DNA from: a virus
Strand: one strand, 5' to 3'
Virus record (IMG/VR): IMGVR_UViG_3300025009_000163
Location: 1-47,369 of that record
DNA: 47,369 nt
The position numbers and the translations under genes were made by a program. Of this stretch, positions 1 to 6,596 are shown piece by piece (positions within the stretch are counted from its first letter, which is position 1; each line of letters opens with the position of its first letter). Under the pieces are notes generated by a model. The model saw nothing but the letters and a program-made list of their open reading frames with translations. It made no database searches and had not been told where the DNA came from.

Positions 1-102
1 GCGCTGAGCGAGTGGCTAGATAGAGATGAACTGGTAGTGCATGTGTGCGACGATAAGGAGTGCATAGAGTGGGCGGAGAATTGGGGGTGGGTGAAACGAT
101 GA
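1..102 (+). CDS. C-terminal part of duplicated 66-aa Cys-rich protein (copy B, cut by window start)
   Basis: This is the end of a reading frame without a start in the window. Its 102 bases are identical to bases 1109-1210 of the intact copy at 1010-1210. The matching N-terminal part is at 47275-47369, so the two pieces form one gene across the window ends, with 4 bases (GGAT in the intact copy) missing. It ends in an ATGA overlap with the next gene. The product has no known function; it is acidic, Trp-rich at the C-terminus and has Cys pairs. Confidence 0.75.
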   Translation, partial: ALSEWLDRDELVVHVCDDKECIEWAENWGWVKR

Positions 103-473
103 GCAATTGGAAAAAGTATGAACATGGGGAATATATCGTCTGTACGGATTGCCTGGAGAACGAGAACGAAGCCCTGCGCGCCGAACTCGCCCGGCTGCAA
201 GACAAAGCCGATGAACTCGACAACCAACTGACCGGCGCTGAAGAAGCCCTGGCTACACTGACTGAGAGCATGGTCAACGATGAGTTGCGGCGGGAGGTGG
301 AGAGGTTGAAGTCTTTGTTGATTGTTATTGCCGACAAGGCCATTGTTACTGACAGCAACGGAACCTTTTGCACGGTATGTGATGGATTTGATCAGGATTA
401 CGAGGGGGTGTTTCACAAAGATGGCTGCGCGGTTGAATTAATACTTGCTATGAAAAAAGGCGATGAGAAATGA
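99..473 (+). CDS. Hypothetical coiled-coil phage protein
   Basis: The 124-aa product begins with a short Cys-containing motif (EHGEYIVCTDCLE), followed by a Glu/Ala/Leu-rich coiled coil at about residues 20-85 and a C-terminal part with three more Cys. ATG at 99 is chosen because it overlaps the previous stop as ATGA; an upstream start at 60 would lie inside the neighbouring gene. It is a paralogue of the gene at 1207-1560, which has the same N-terminal KHG-YVACIDCL signature. Function unknown. Confidence 0.75.
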   Translation: MSNWKKYEHGEYIVCTDCLENENEALRAELARLQDKADELDNQLTGAEEALATLTESMVNDELRREVERLKSLLIVIADKAIVTDSNGTFCTVCDGFDQDYEGVFHKDGCAVELILAMKKGDEK

Positions 474-727
474 ATGAAAATTATCTAACGTACACAAAAC
501 AACGCCGGGGGCAGGCTCGCGATAGATCGGCTATGGCGGCGATGATAGATATTGATTCGTTTGTGCTTGCATTGGATGACATTGAATTTCTCGAAACAAA
601 AGTCGCCCGCTTGCGGCATGCTATGCGTGAGGCAGTCGATAACTGCGAGACGTGCCGAGGCGAAACCGGTAGCAGGCGCTGCGCCCTGGTCGATGAGGCG
701 ATTAGACTGAAAGGCGGTGAGAGATGA
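470..727 (+). CDS. Hypothetical protein, 85 aa
   Basis: The frame starts at ATG 470, overlapping the stop of the previous gene, and ends overlapping the next start at 724, as expected for a translationally coupled phage operon. The product is charged and mostly helical, with a C-terminal CETC pair followed by a third Cys. No family was recognised. A shadow frame on the opposite strand was discarded because it breaks the operon. Confidence 0.65.
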   Translation: MNENYLTYTKQRRGQARDRSAMAAMIDIDSFVLALDDIEFLETKVARLRHAMREAVDNCETCRGETGSRRCALVDEAIRLKGGER

Positions 728-1008
728 GTGAAGAACTGAAACCATGCCCGTTTTGTGGAGGAAATGCCCTCAGCACGCTGGATCCTGAAAAAATAAGTTG
801 TGATGATTGTGGTGGTCGAATGATCTATTACTACAACTTATCTGTTGACGAAGAATGGAACACCCGCCCACTGGAAGATGCCCTGCTGGAAGCGTGCCGG
901 GCGGCGTTTGCTTTTGTCGAGATGCACGCCGAGAGAGAGGAAGAGCCCGGACCCGTTGCTGAACTACGCGACCTACTCCGTGTCACCATCCAGAAAGCCG
1001 AGGCATAG
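724..1008 (+). CDS. Lar-like zinc-finger protein with shared C-terminal module
   Basis: Residues 1-50 match the Lar restriction-alleviation pattern: LKPCPFCGG, a second Cys pair (CDDCGG) and a WNTRP motif. Lar proteins modulate type I restriction. The remaining ~43 residues, beginning ALLEACRAAFAFVEMHAERE, are almost identical to the C-terminus of the protein at 46723-47031, which has an unrelated N-terminus. The DNA of this module (880-990 versus 46900-47010) is nearly identical too, indicating recent duplication or module exchange. The restriction-alleviation role is inferred from the zinc motif only; many small phage proteins of this type are untested. Confidence 0.65.
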   Translation: MSEELKPCPFCGGNALSTLDPEKISCDDCGGRMIYYYNLSVDEEWNTRPLEDALLEACRAAFAFVEMHAEREEEPGPVAELRDLLRVTIQKAEA

Positions 1009-1009
1009 C

Positions 1010-1210
1010 ATGACCGACGACCTGTACTGCCTTCAGGGCGACGACCCCCGCCACGACCTGCCCGCCGATACGCCCTGCTGCGGGTTCTGCGGGTTGAGTG
1101 ATTTGGATGCGCTGAGCGAGTGGCTAGATAGAGATGAACTGGTAGTGCATGTGTGCGACGATAAGGAGTGCATAGAGTGGGCGGAGAATTGGGGGTGGGT
1201 GAAACGATGA
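1010..1210 (+). CDS. Duplicated 66-aa Cys-rich protein (copy A, intact)
   Basis: This is the intact copy of the gene that is also split across the window ends. It begins MTDDLYCLQGDD, has a CCGFCG motif near residue 24, an acidic middle and a Trp-rich C-terminus (WAENWGW). It follows the Lar-like gene by one base and overlaps the next start as ATGA. Function unknown; the CCxxC arrangement may bind metal (inference). Confidence 0.75.
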   Translation: MTDDLYCLQGDDPRHDLPADTPCCGFCGLSDLDALSEWLDRDELVVHVCDDKECIEWAENWGWVKR

Positions 1211-1560
1211 GTGAACAAGACACATGGGAAACCTGTAAACATGGGCATTACGTTGCTTGCATTGATTGTCTGCGAGAGGAACTTGAGCGGGTAAACGGCT
1301 ATGCCAACAGCGCCGATGCCGTGGCTGATGGACTGAGGCTGGAACTTGGCGAGACACAACGGGAAGTGGAGAGGTTGACTGAGGCGAAGGCCGCCCTGCG
1401 CGCCGAGGTGGAGCGATTGCAGGCGGAAAGTGGCGCATGGAAAGACCAATATATTAAGTTGTGCAATCTACTTGGGCTGGAAGATCCATATCCAGAGGCG
1501 TTGACCTTTGAAACCATCATTGAAATTGTAAAGAAGGATTTACATGAACGAAAAAATTGA
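1207..1560 (+). CDS. Hypothetical coiled-coil protein, paralogue of 99-473
   Basis: The 117-aa product starts MSEQDTWETCKHGHYVACID, resembling the N-terminus of the gene at 99. A long Glu/Arg/Leu heptad region follows (about residues 25-85), then a C-terminal helix. ATG 1207 overlaps the previous stop (ATGA). Each of the two paralogues follows a copy of the 66-aa gene, so a gene block was duplicated. Function unknown. Confidence 0.75.
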   Translation: MSEQDTWETCKHGHYVACIDCLREELERVNGYANSADAVADGLRLELGETQREVERLTEAKAALRAEVERLQAESGAWKDQYIKLCNLLGLEDPYPEALTFETIIEIVKKDLHERKN

Positions 1561-1864
1561 CCAACTAATTAATGCGCTTGAGATAGAATATCTCGAATCA
1601 ACGGGAGTAATGATACAAGAGGGATGGGGCGCTATTCGTGACAGAACCAAAATCATCGAGGCAAGAAATGCCCTGTGTGCCGAGATTACCAGGCTGACCC
1701 AGCAACTCGCCGAACTTGCCGAAGCAGGAGGTTCATATCACGCATCGCACGTCATGTTTCGGGATTGCTTCCAGGAGAAGTATGGCACGACACCAGAAGC
1801 AGTATGGAAAAACTTTATGGATTTATTACGGTTGGCAAGACAGGAGCGGGAGGTGAAATCGTGA
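1544..1864 (+). CDS. Hypothetical helical protein, 106 aa
   Basis: The start ATG 1544 lies 17 bases inside the previous gene, with GGA a few bases upstream. The product is helical, with a heptad-like stretch (ITRLTQQLAELAEAG) in the middle. The stop overlaps the GTG start of the next gene as GTGA. No family was recognised. Confidence 0.7.
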   Translation: MNEKIDQLINALEIEYLESTGVMIQEGWGAIRDRTKIIEARNALCAEITRLTQQLAELAEAGGSYHASHVMFRDCFQEKYGTTPEAVWKNFMDLLRLARQEREVKS

Positions 1865-2256
1865 TATTGACAGGCGAAAAACAAGCAGTTGAAACAGTTA
1901 TACAGATGGGTCGTCAATACGGCTTCGGCAACCTGATTGGCCATCTCAAACGTGCGTGGGCTTTGATGCTCATCGAAAATTATAACCAGTCATGGGATAA
2001 CGCTGTAGCCGCAACCAATGTCGATGCGTATCCGCAAGATTATGCCCCATTCAAAGAGGGTGATCATTTCACCGCCTTGATTGCAGATAAGGCGTGGGAC
2101 GAAATAAGCGCCATGTCACCCACTGAACTGGATGAGTATTTGCGGAAACACAATATCATGCCAGATGAGGCACGCGCCCGGTTTCGGATGGTTGTCGCTA
2201 ACCTGCTGGAAGAATTACGTCCGACAGTGAGCGACCTGCTGGTCCCGTGGGATTGA
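1861..2256 (+). CDS. Hypothetical protein, 131 aa, GTG start
   Basis: GTG at 1861 overlaps the previous stop (GTGA) with GGGAGG upstream, so it is preferred over the in-frame start at 1675, which would overlap the whole upstream gene. The product resembles small helical phage proteins: a QMGRQYGFGNLIGHLKRAWA segment, then an acidic half containing AWDEISAM. It is the last gene before a terminator. Function unknown. Confidence 0.65.
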   Translation: MILTGEKQAVETVIQMGRQYGFGNLIGHLKRAWALMLIENYNQSWDNAVAATNVDAYPQDYAPFKEGDHFTALIADKAWDEISAMSPTELDEYLRKHNIMPDEARARFRMVVANLLEELRPTVSDLLVPWD

Positions 2257-2353
2257 GAGGGCGGATGACCTTGGCAGTTATGGCGCATTTTCGCATTGCG
2301 CCATTAAATGTGCCAATCCTCGGCATACTATGGCATTGGGCACCTAACCCCGC

Positions 2354-2380
2354 ACACCCTGGCAGCCGCCGGGGTGTTTT
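2354..2380 (+). terminator. Probable rho-independent terminator
   Basis: ACACCC (2354-2359) pairs with GGGTGT (2372-2377), and TTTT follows directly. It lies between the accessory operon ending at 2256 and the promoter at 2415, where a terminator is expected. The stem is short, hence moderate confidence. Confidence 0.55.
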
Positions 2381-2414
2381 GCTAAATTGGGCTGAAAGTG
2401 GTCGATATTGCCTA

Positions 2415-2443
2415 TTGACAAACGTATACCTATTTGGTATACT
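2415..2443 (+). promoter_or_regulatory. Strong sigma70-type promoter with inverted-repeat operator
   Basis: TTGACA (2415-2420), a 17-base spacer and TATACT (2438-2443) form a near-consensus promoter. GTATACC (2424-2430) and GGTATAC (2436-2442) form a perfect 7-bp inverted repeat across spacer and -10, so a bound dimer would block RNA polymerase. It drives the genes at 2473 and 2885. The second of these has a ribbon-helix-helix N-terminus and could be the autorepressor (inference). Confidence 0.8.
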
Positions 2444-2472
2444 ATATTCAACAAACACAGAGGAGCGAAAAA

Positions 2473-2874
2473 ATGAACATCAAACTGCAAACCACAACCG
2501 GAACCTACACACTGAAAGACGCTGAAAACAAACTGTACTGGGTGAAAGAAGATGGGCGCAACCTCCTGAAAAGCCGCGATATCAACGCCGCCCTGAACAG
2601 CCGCAACATGGTTGTGAGCGATTACATCTGGGACGTAATGCAGAAAACCATCGCCAGTAGCATCGTTACCGAACAGGCTTCAGTAGCGCCGGTAGTTCCC
2701 GCAGCAGCCCAACCGAGCCAGCGCCAGCTCGATTACATCTCCCTCCTGGAGCAAAAATACCTGCGCTACAACGGTTGCACAGTAGAGCAGATGACCGGAA
2801 AGCCCCTCACAGCCCCTACCACCAAACAGCAAGCCAGCCAGCAGATCGAGTGGTTAAAAATCCAGTTCGCATAA
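2473..2874 (+). CDS. Hypothetical protein, 133 aa
   Basis: This is the first gene behind the strong promoter at 2415, with GAGGAG seven bases upstream of the ATG. The N-terminal ~55 residues look like a small beta domain (TTTGTYTLKDAENKLYWVKE). A Pro/Ala linker follows, then a helical C-terminus (QRQLDYISLLEQKYLRYNGC and a final Gln-rich helix). No family was recognised. It is followed within 10 bases by the RHH-domain gene, so the two are probably co-transcribed. Confidence 0.75.
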   Translation: MNIKLQTTTGTYTLKDAENKLYWVKEDGRNLLKSRDINAALNSRNMVVSDYIWDVMQKTIASSIVTEQASVAPVVPAAAQPSQRQLDYISLLEQKYLRYNGCTVEQMTGKPLTAPTTKQQASQQIEWLKIQFA

Positions 2875-2884
2875 AAAGGAAAAC

Positions 2885-3289
2885 ATGAAAACACAGATTC
2901 ACATCCGGGCGAGCAAGCTCACCGTAAACCAGATCGAAAAATTACTTGAAAAAACGGGCATGACCCAAACCGAATTAATTTCAACTGCTATTGATAGGCT
3001 TTATACACAGGAGATCACCATGAACACATACTATCTGACCTACTCAACGGATGGCTTCGGGGACTGGAACGATACCCCCGCAGATAAAATCGCAGCCACC
3101 ATCCAGCGCTATACTGAAATCGCTTCAGTCGCCATCGAGCAACAGTTCCCCGGTGTGCATGTCGAACCGGTAGAGAACGGCGCATCCGTAAAACTAAACG
3201 GCTCCAACCCACAGGGTGGATTTATTGATACATGGGTTGATGCTCACTGGGTTGATTGGCTCGAACAGGCTACTGAAGAAATTGGATAG
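2885..3289 (+). CDS. Protein with N-terminal ribbon-helix-helix domain
   Basis: Residues 1-45 form a CopG/Arc-like pattern: a short beta strand (TQIHIRAS), a helix (NQIEKLLEKTG), then TQTELISTAIDRLY. This fold dimerises and binds palindromic DNA. The rest, ~90 residues from MNTYYLTYSTDGFGDW, is acidic and of unknown function. An internal ATG at 3020 could give the C-terminal part alone. It is the second gene after the promoter carrying a GTATACC inverted repeat, which suggests autoregulation (inference). A strong terminator follows. Confidence 0.7.
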   Translation: MKTQIHIRASKLTVNQIEKLLEKTGMTQTELISTAIDRLYTQEITMNTYYLTYSTDGFGDWNDTPADKIAATIQRYTEIASVAIEQQFPGVHVEPVENGASVKLNGSNPQGGFIDTWVDAHWVDWLEQATEEIG

Positions 3290-3305
3290 CCGCAGACACC
3301 CCACA

Positions 3306-3335
3306 GCCGCCCCTGACCCGGGCGGTTTTGTTTTT
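3306..3335 (+). terminator. Rho-independent terminator of rightward operon
   Basis: CCGCCC (3307-3312) and GGGCGG (3320-3325) form a GC-rich stem with a 7-base loop, extended by an A-T pair, followed by TTTTGTTTTT. It lies 17 bases after the stop at 3289 and ends the rightward transcript. Confidence 0.9.
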
Positions 3336-3344
3336 GCCGTAATG

Positions 3345-3400
3345 TTTTCACTCTTTTGGCATTAAATCTCAAATGGTGTAAACCGCCGAAAGAGTGAAAA
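3345..3400. repeat. 16-bp inverted repeat (15/16 match)
   Basis: TTTTCACTCTTTTGGC at 3345-3360 is answered by GCCGAAAGAGTGAAAA at 3385-3400, with one mismatch and a 24-base centre. No U-run follows, so it does not look like a terminator. It lies in the gene-free convergent region and may be a protein-binding site or cruciform. Confidence 0.7.
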
Positions 3401-3419
3401 TTACCGTGACACATTCCGC

Positions 3420-3537
3420 CAAAAGTGTTACACAAACCGATTAGTGTATCAAAAGTGTTATACAACCACGCTTATCTGATGCGCCAAATAAGCATCATGT
3501 GCACAAAACGCCAAAATGTAGACATGATACACAAACC
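3420..3537. repeat. Cluster of imperfect direct repeats in convergent intergenic region
   Basis: CAAAAGTGTTACACAAACC (3420-3438) recurs as CAAAAGTGTTATACAACC (3450-3467), exactly 30 bases apart. A looser third copy runs from CCAAAATG (3511) to ACACAAACC (ending 3537). The spacing is close to three helical turns. No coding frame covers them. They could be sites for a DNA-binding protein or part of an origin or packaging locus; function unknown. Confidence 0.6.
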
Positions 3538-3553
3538 CCGCATCACTGCGGGG
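3536..3553 (-). terminator. Rho-independent terminator of leftward transcription
   Basis: CCCCGCA and TGCGGGG form a perfect 7-bp stem with a 4-base loop. Read leftward it is followed by TTTGTGT. It lies downstream of tRNA-Tyr on the minus strand and is the natural end of the long leftward late transcript. Confidence 0.75.
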
Positions 3554-3849
3554 CTGTGCTTGCCTGTCTGCCGCCAACGTGGTTAGTTGGTTAGGCTCGT
3601 CACCCTACGGGCGATGTCAACGCCGTGCTTACGCAGATGGGCAATGGCTGGTATCGCATAACGATACCGTGACTCCTTCCACGCGTGGTGGACGAGCAAT
3701 AAAAGGTGTGTCACGCATGTTCCGTTGGATTTATTCAGCCAACCCCACCGAGAACCCTGCCCGGTAATGCGCCTGGGGGACGATGTCGCCGGAGGGAGTA
3801 CCGGCGTCAGGGGCTTTTCAGATTCCGTAGAAAGACACACCGCTCCCAG
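3554..3849 (-). ncRNA. Gene-free transcribed stretch, possible structured RNA
   Basis: Between tRNA-Tyr and the leftward terminator there are ~300 bases with several perfect hairpins: CGCCGG/CCGGCG (3787-3806), GGTATCG/CGATACC (3650-3668) and the palindrome CCACGCGTGG (3679-3688). No known RNA family was recognised. An 85-codon frame starting with GTG covers 3583-3840 on the same strand but has no clear ribosome site, and its product resembles nothing known. Either a structured RNA or a small orphan gene is possible. Confidence 0.3.
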
Positions 3850-3850
3850 T

Positions 3851-3933
3851 GGAGCAGGTAGGATTCGGACCTACTCAGGCTTTCGCCATCTGATTTACAG
3901 TCAGGCGCGCCTCTCCATCTGCGCCGCTGCTCC
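3851..3933 (-). tRNA. tRNA-Tyr (GTA anticodon)
   Basis: Read on the minus strand, GGAGCAG pairs with CTGCTCC as a 7-bp acceptor stem. A D-arm GCGC...GCGC follows, then an anticodon arm CTGA-CTGTAAA-TCAG with anticodon GTA, a long variable arm (GGCGAAAGCC) as in bacterial class II tRNA-Tyr, and a T-arm GTAGG-TCCGAAT-CCTAC. The discriminator base is A, and CCA is not encoded. It is the only tRNA seen and is the last element of the leftward transcript. Confidence 0.92.
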
Positions 3934-3940
3934 AATAATA

Positions 3941-3991
3941 TAATCGTAATTTGAATAATCCTAATTTGCTTAATCCTAATTTGCTTAATCC
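3941..3991. repeat. Tandem 15-bp repeats immediately upstream of tRNA-Tyr
   Basis: The unit TAATCCTAATTTGCT occurs twice exactly (3956-3970, 3971-3985), once degenerate (TAATCGTAATTTGAA, 3941-3955) and once partially (3986-3991). The block is AT-rich and ends 7 bases before the tRNA 5' end. It may be a processing or regulatory spacer, or simply slippage-generated sequence. Confidence 0.75.
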
Positions 3992-4096
3992 GACACATCC
4001 TCCGTGCCAAATTGTAATTTAGCCTATCCTGTACACATTCGTACTTTCCTACTGCGATAATATGCCTCAGCCTAATTATCGCAGTCTGCAACGATC

Positions 4097-4363
4097 TTAC
4101 TGCATATTCGGCATGACCGCAGTAATATTGTCCCGGTACACGACAACCGAGTGTTTGCGCTCGCTGTCATACACCTCATGCCGGGTCAACTTACCCTGCT
4201 TGACATAGCTATCCAGCAGCCTTGCCGCATACCTCTCCGTCATGCCGTTGTGCAGCGCCTCCGCATACTGGCGAGCGTCGATGTCGCCAGGTTGGCGTAT
4301 AGGTGGCGCAAGTGCGACCAGTTCAGCGAGTAGGGTGCTTGCTTCGGTATCAGATATGTTCAT
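4097..4363 (-). CDS. Small winged-helix-like hypothetical protein, 88 aa
   Basis: This is the last protein gene of the leftward late operon. The product has a helical N-terminus, a helix-turn-like segment (MTERYAARLLDSYVKQGKLT) and a basic strand/turn (RHEVYDSERKHSVVVYR), which could be a small winged helix, but no family was recognised. It overlaps the end of the phosphoesterase gene by 14 bases. Confidence 0.65.
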   Translation of the reverse strand: MNISDTEASTLLAELVALAPPIRQPGDIDARQYAEALHNGMTERYAARLLDSYVKQGKLTRHEVYDSERKHSVVVYRDNITAVMPNMQ

Positions 4364-5168
4364 AACGCTCCTTTGGCCACTTCACCCGGGGGCATATCCA
4401 CCTTGCCGCCCCATCCTCAACGACCACGATAAACACGCCGATGTCAGGCGGCCGGTTGCTGTTGTTGGTCACTTTGACGCCGTAGGTCGTGCGCATCTGC
4501 ATTGCCGGGCAGATCACGCCGGTAACGTCATATTTGCCCCGCTGGATGCGTGCGTTGATAAATTGGTGCCAGTGTGCGCCGATGATGTAGTCAGGCACGT
4601 CCTCACCCTGCTCGAGCAGCTCATACAGCATCGAATTAAGCTTGCTGGTGGCTGGTCCCTCACGCGTCCACGCCATGCGCCCCACCCCCAGCCGCTGATG
4701 TGCGCAGTCAAAACGCACCCCGTCGACGGTAAACTTGAGCCGCCCGAACACGCCCCGCCCACTCATATCTTCGTTGATGCGCCGTTCGCTCTGCGCCATC
4801 TCGCCGGTGTGTAAAGGCGTGCCGCTGATGAATTGCAGAACGTCGCTATCCTTGAAGCCAACATGCTTGAGCGTCCAGTCCATCGCATCGATAAAGATGC
4901 GCTCCTGCTCCTCAACCCTTGCCGTCAGCAGCTCGCTCGTGTCGTGGTGTTTGCCATCCACGCAGTCGCCCATGACGGTGATAACCAGCCGGTCAGCGTT
5001 GAGCGCCTTGACGGTATCCCACGCCTCGACCCACTGCCGCCAGATGATGCGCTGGGTACGGCTGGGGGTGTATGTGCCTTCTGTATCCAGTTGCCATGGT
5101 TTGTCCCGCATGAGCCCGACGGTGGATCCACAGTGGGGGTCGGCGGGGAAGGCTAAGACGGATCTCAT
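4350..5168 (-). CDS. Calcineurin-like metallophosphoesterase
   Basis: The 272-aa protein shows the metal-ligand motifs of the calcineurin phosphoesterase fold in order: DPH near residue 10, GDCVDG near 67, GTPLHTGE near 117 in place of GNH(E/D), and GAHWHQF near 200 for GHTH. The family hydrolyses phosphate mono- or diesters with two metal ions. The substrate here is unknown; phage examples act on nucleic acids or nucleotides. It lies directly after the lysis genes, with the ATG three bases beyond the holin stop, so it is late-expressed. Confidence 0.75.
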   Translation of the reverse strand: MRSVLAFPADPHCGSTVGLMRDKPWQLDTEGTYTPSRTQRIIWRQWVEAWDTVKALNADRLVITVMGDCVDGKHHDTSELLTARVEEQERIFIDAMDWTLKHVGFKDSDVLQFISGTPLHTGEMAQSERRINEDMSGRGVFGRLKFTVDGVRFDCAHQRLGVGRMAWTREGPATSKLNSMLYELLEQGEDVPDYIIGAHWHQFINARIQRGKYDVTGVICPAMQMRTTYGVKVTNNSNRPPDIGVFIVVVEDGAARWICPRVKWPKERYEHI

Positions 5169-5170
5169 AA

Positions 5171-5545
5171 TTACGGCTGTGGGGTTGGGGGGATAAGATA
5201 GATCACCGGCTCGGGTGCTGGTGCCGGTTCAGGCTTTTTGAAATACCTGATCCAGATGTCGTGTATGTAGTTTGCGCCTCTACCAATTGACAAGCCTGTC
5301 AGGATAATGCCCATTGGATGTTCAGCTACAGGTATCCCAACAAATTCACCCATCAGGTACACAAGGTCGAAGCGGTAGACGAAAGCGCCCATCACGCCGA
5401 TCAGCGCAGACACATACATCATGCACCATTTCCATTTCGTCAGCGCCGGAACGTTAGCAACCAGCGCCCCAAAGAAGTACTCAGTGAGGCTCTCGACTAG
5501 GAAAGCCACCAGTAGGATAACTGCAAGAATAGCCAATATAGTCAT
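5171..5545 (-). CDS. Putative holin (membrane protein)
   Basis: The 124-aa product has a hydrophobic N-terminal segment (residues 2-18), a second segment near 40-60 and a weaker third near 80-95, ending in a Pro-rich cytoplasmic-type tail (KKPEPAPAPEP). Its size, topology and place between the XhlA-like/endolysin genes and the operon end fit a phage holin, which makes the inner-membrane lesions that release endolysin. The ribosome site AAGGAGCG precedes the ATG. Confidence 0.65.
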   Translation of the reverse strand: MTILAILAVILLVAFLVESLTEYFFGALVANVPALTKWKWCMMYVSALIGVMGAFVYRFDLVYLMGEFVGIPVAEHPMGIILTGLSIGRGANYIHDIWIRYFKKPEPAPAPEPVIYLIPPTPQP

Positions 5546-5555
5546 AGTTCGCTCC

Positions 5556-5831
5556 TTATGATCTAGTCAAACCCAATGCGCCGAGGATCATCATCACCAC
5601 GGCGATAATCGCATCCCAGCGGTTAGAGGACTTGCGCAACTCACTGATCTCGTTGCAGTTGATCTCGGTCTTGATCTCCAGCCTGTTATGGTTGACGTTG
5701 AGTGTGTTGTAATATTCCGTGATCTTGCGCACCTCTGCCAATATCTCACGCTGTACGCTCTCAACCACTGCCAGCCGCTGACCTAAAAGCGCCATAGTCA
5801 CTTTGCCGTTGCTATTGTCCTCTACTGCCAT
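5556..5831 (-). CDS. XhlA-like lysis accessory protein
   Basis: The 91-aa product has a long amphipathic or coiled-coil region (about residues 15-70), then a basic patch (KSSNRWD) and one C-terminal transmembrane helix (AIIAVVMMILGALGL). This is the architecture of haemolysin XhlA-type proteins that work with holins. The start at 5831 is chosen because GAGG lies six bases upstream; a longer frame to 5933 would run into the endolysin gene. Confidence 0.65.
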   Translation of the reverse strand: MAVEDNSNGKVTMALLGQRLAVVESVQREILAEVRKITEYYNTLNVNHNRLEIKTEINCNEISELRKSSNRWDAIIAVVMMILGALGLTRS

Positions 5832-5842
5832 GTTATGCCTCT

Positions 5843-6595
5843 TTACAGTGGTGTATTTTTCCAGCGTTCCAATTTTTCGATGCGTGCCTTCAGTGCCTCG
5901 TTCTCCGTTGTCAACCTGCCCACCACTTCCCACAGGTCGGCGCTGTCGTCAGCGGGGGGTGGTACTACCGGCGGTGTCAGCCCGCAGAAGCGGTGTAAAT
6001 CTACTAACGACCCGTTGAACCGATCAAGGTCTATATTGCCGCTGCTCACGCCGTAATCAGCGCCCAGCCCCTTGTCGGTGTACTGCCAGAATTTCCAGGT
6101 TGGAAACGATGCGATGGAAGGGACTGATGCCGCTGTCCAGTGTGCTATCCACAGGTCACAATTCTCCAGCAGCCATGCGGGAAGCGGTGCCAGCATCAGC
6201 GCCGTACTCAGGTTGATGTACAAAAGCGTACGGCGGTTTGTTGCGCTCTTGATGTGTAAGACGTAGGGCTCCAAAAAGCGCAGCCCGATATCCCTCGTAA
6301 GGGATCCGAAAGCGCTGTAAGCCTCCAGGTCGCACACCGGCTGGATCTCGGTCGGTTTGGCGTTGTATAGGTCTGCCAGGTATCCGGCTTGCGTAGCGCC
6401 CGCCTGCCGGTAATCGACAAACTGGTACACGCCTCGCAGCAGCCCAACCGAGCCAGCACCAGCGTGGTAGCTGTCGAAGCGGGTGTCTTTGGTCGTGCTG
6501 AAATACCCGCGCAAGATAGCAAACTCGCACATGCTTTTCATCTTGGAGAAATTTACATCGCCCTGCCAATAACTGATGTCCACGCCTGTTATCAT
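5843..6595 (-). CDS. Endolysin, GH25-type lysozyme
   Basis: The 250-aa protein begins MITGVDISYWQGDVNF, the DxS-W signature of glycoside hydrolase family 25 (muramidases cutting MurNAc-GlcNAc bonds). The PVCDLEAY motif supplies the expected acidic pair near residue 90, and WKFWQYTDKG with a later NIDLDRFNG closes the TIM-barrel pattern near residue 195. A Pro-rich linker leads to a C-terminal heptad repeat (ENEALKARIEKLE), probably for oligomerisation. No signal peptide is seen, so holin-dependent export is expected. Confidence 0.88.
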   Translation of the reverse strand: MITGVDISYWQGDVNFSKMKSMCEFAILRGYFSTTKDTRFDSYHAGAGSVGLLRGVYQFVDYRQAGATQAGYLADLYNAKPTEIQPVCDLEAYSAFGSLTRDIGLRFLEPYVLHIKSATNRRTLLYINLSTALMLAPLPAWLLENCDLWIAHWTAASVPSIASFPTWKFWQYTDKGLGADYGVSSGNIDLDRFNGSLVDLHRFCGLTPPVVPPPADDSADLWEVVGRLTTENEALKARIEKLERWKNTPL

Positions 6596-6596
6596 G

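Noticed and set aside
3340-3540. CRISPR-like array or attachment site
   Set aside because: Only two close repeats plus a loose third, no regular spacers, and no integrase in the genome to use an att site.
3807-4091. 94-codon minus-strand frame across tRNA-Tyr and the tandem repeats
   Set aside because: It is explained by the tRNA and by 15-bp repeats translating to a repetitive peptide; no ribosome site.
4242-5196. Plus-strand frames over the phosphoesterase gene
   Set aside because: Shadows of the minus-strand gene, which has all metal-binding motifs in order.
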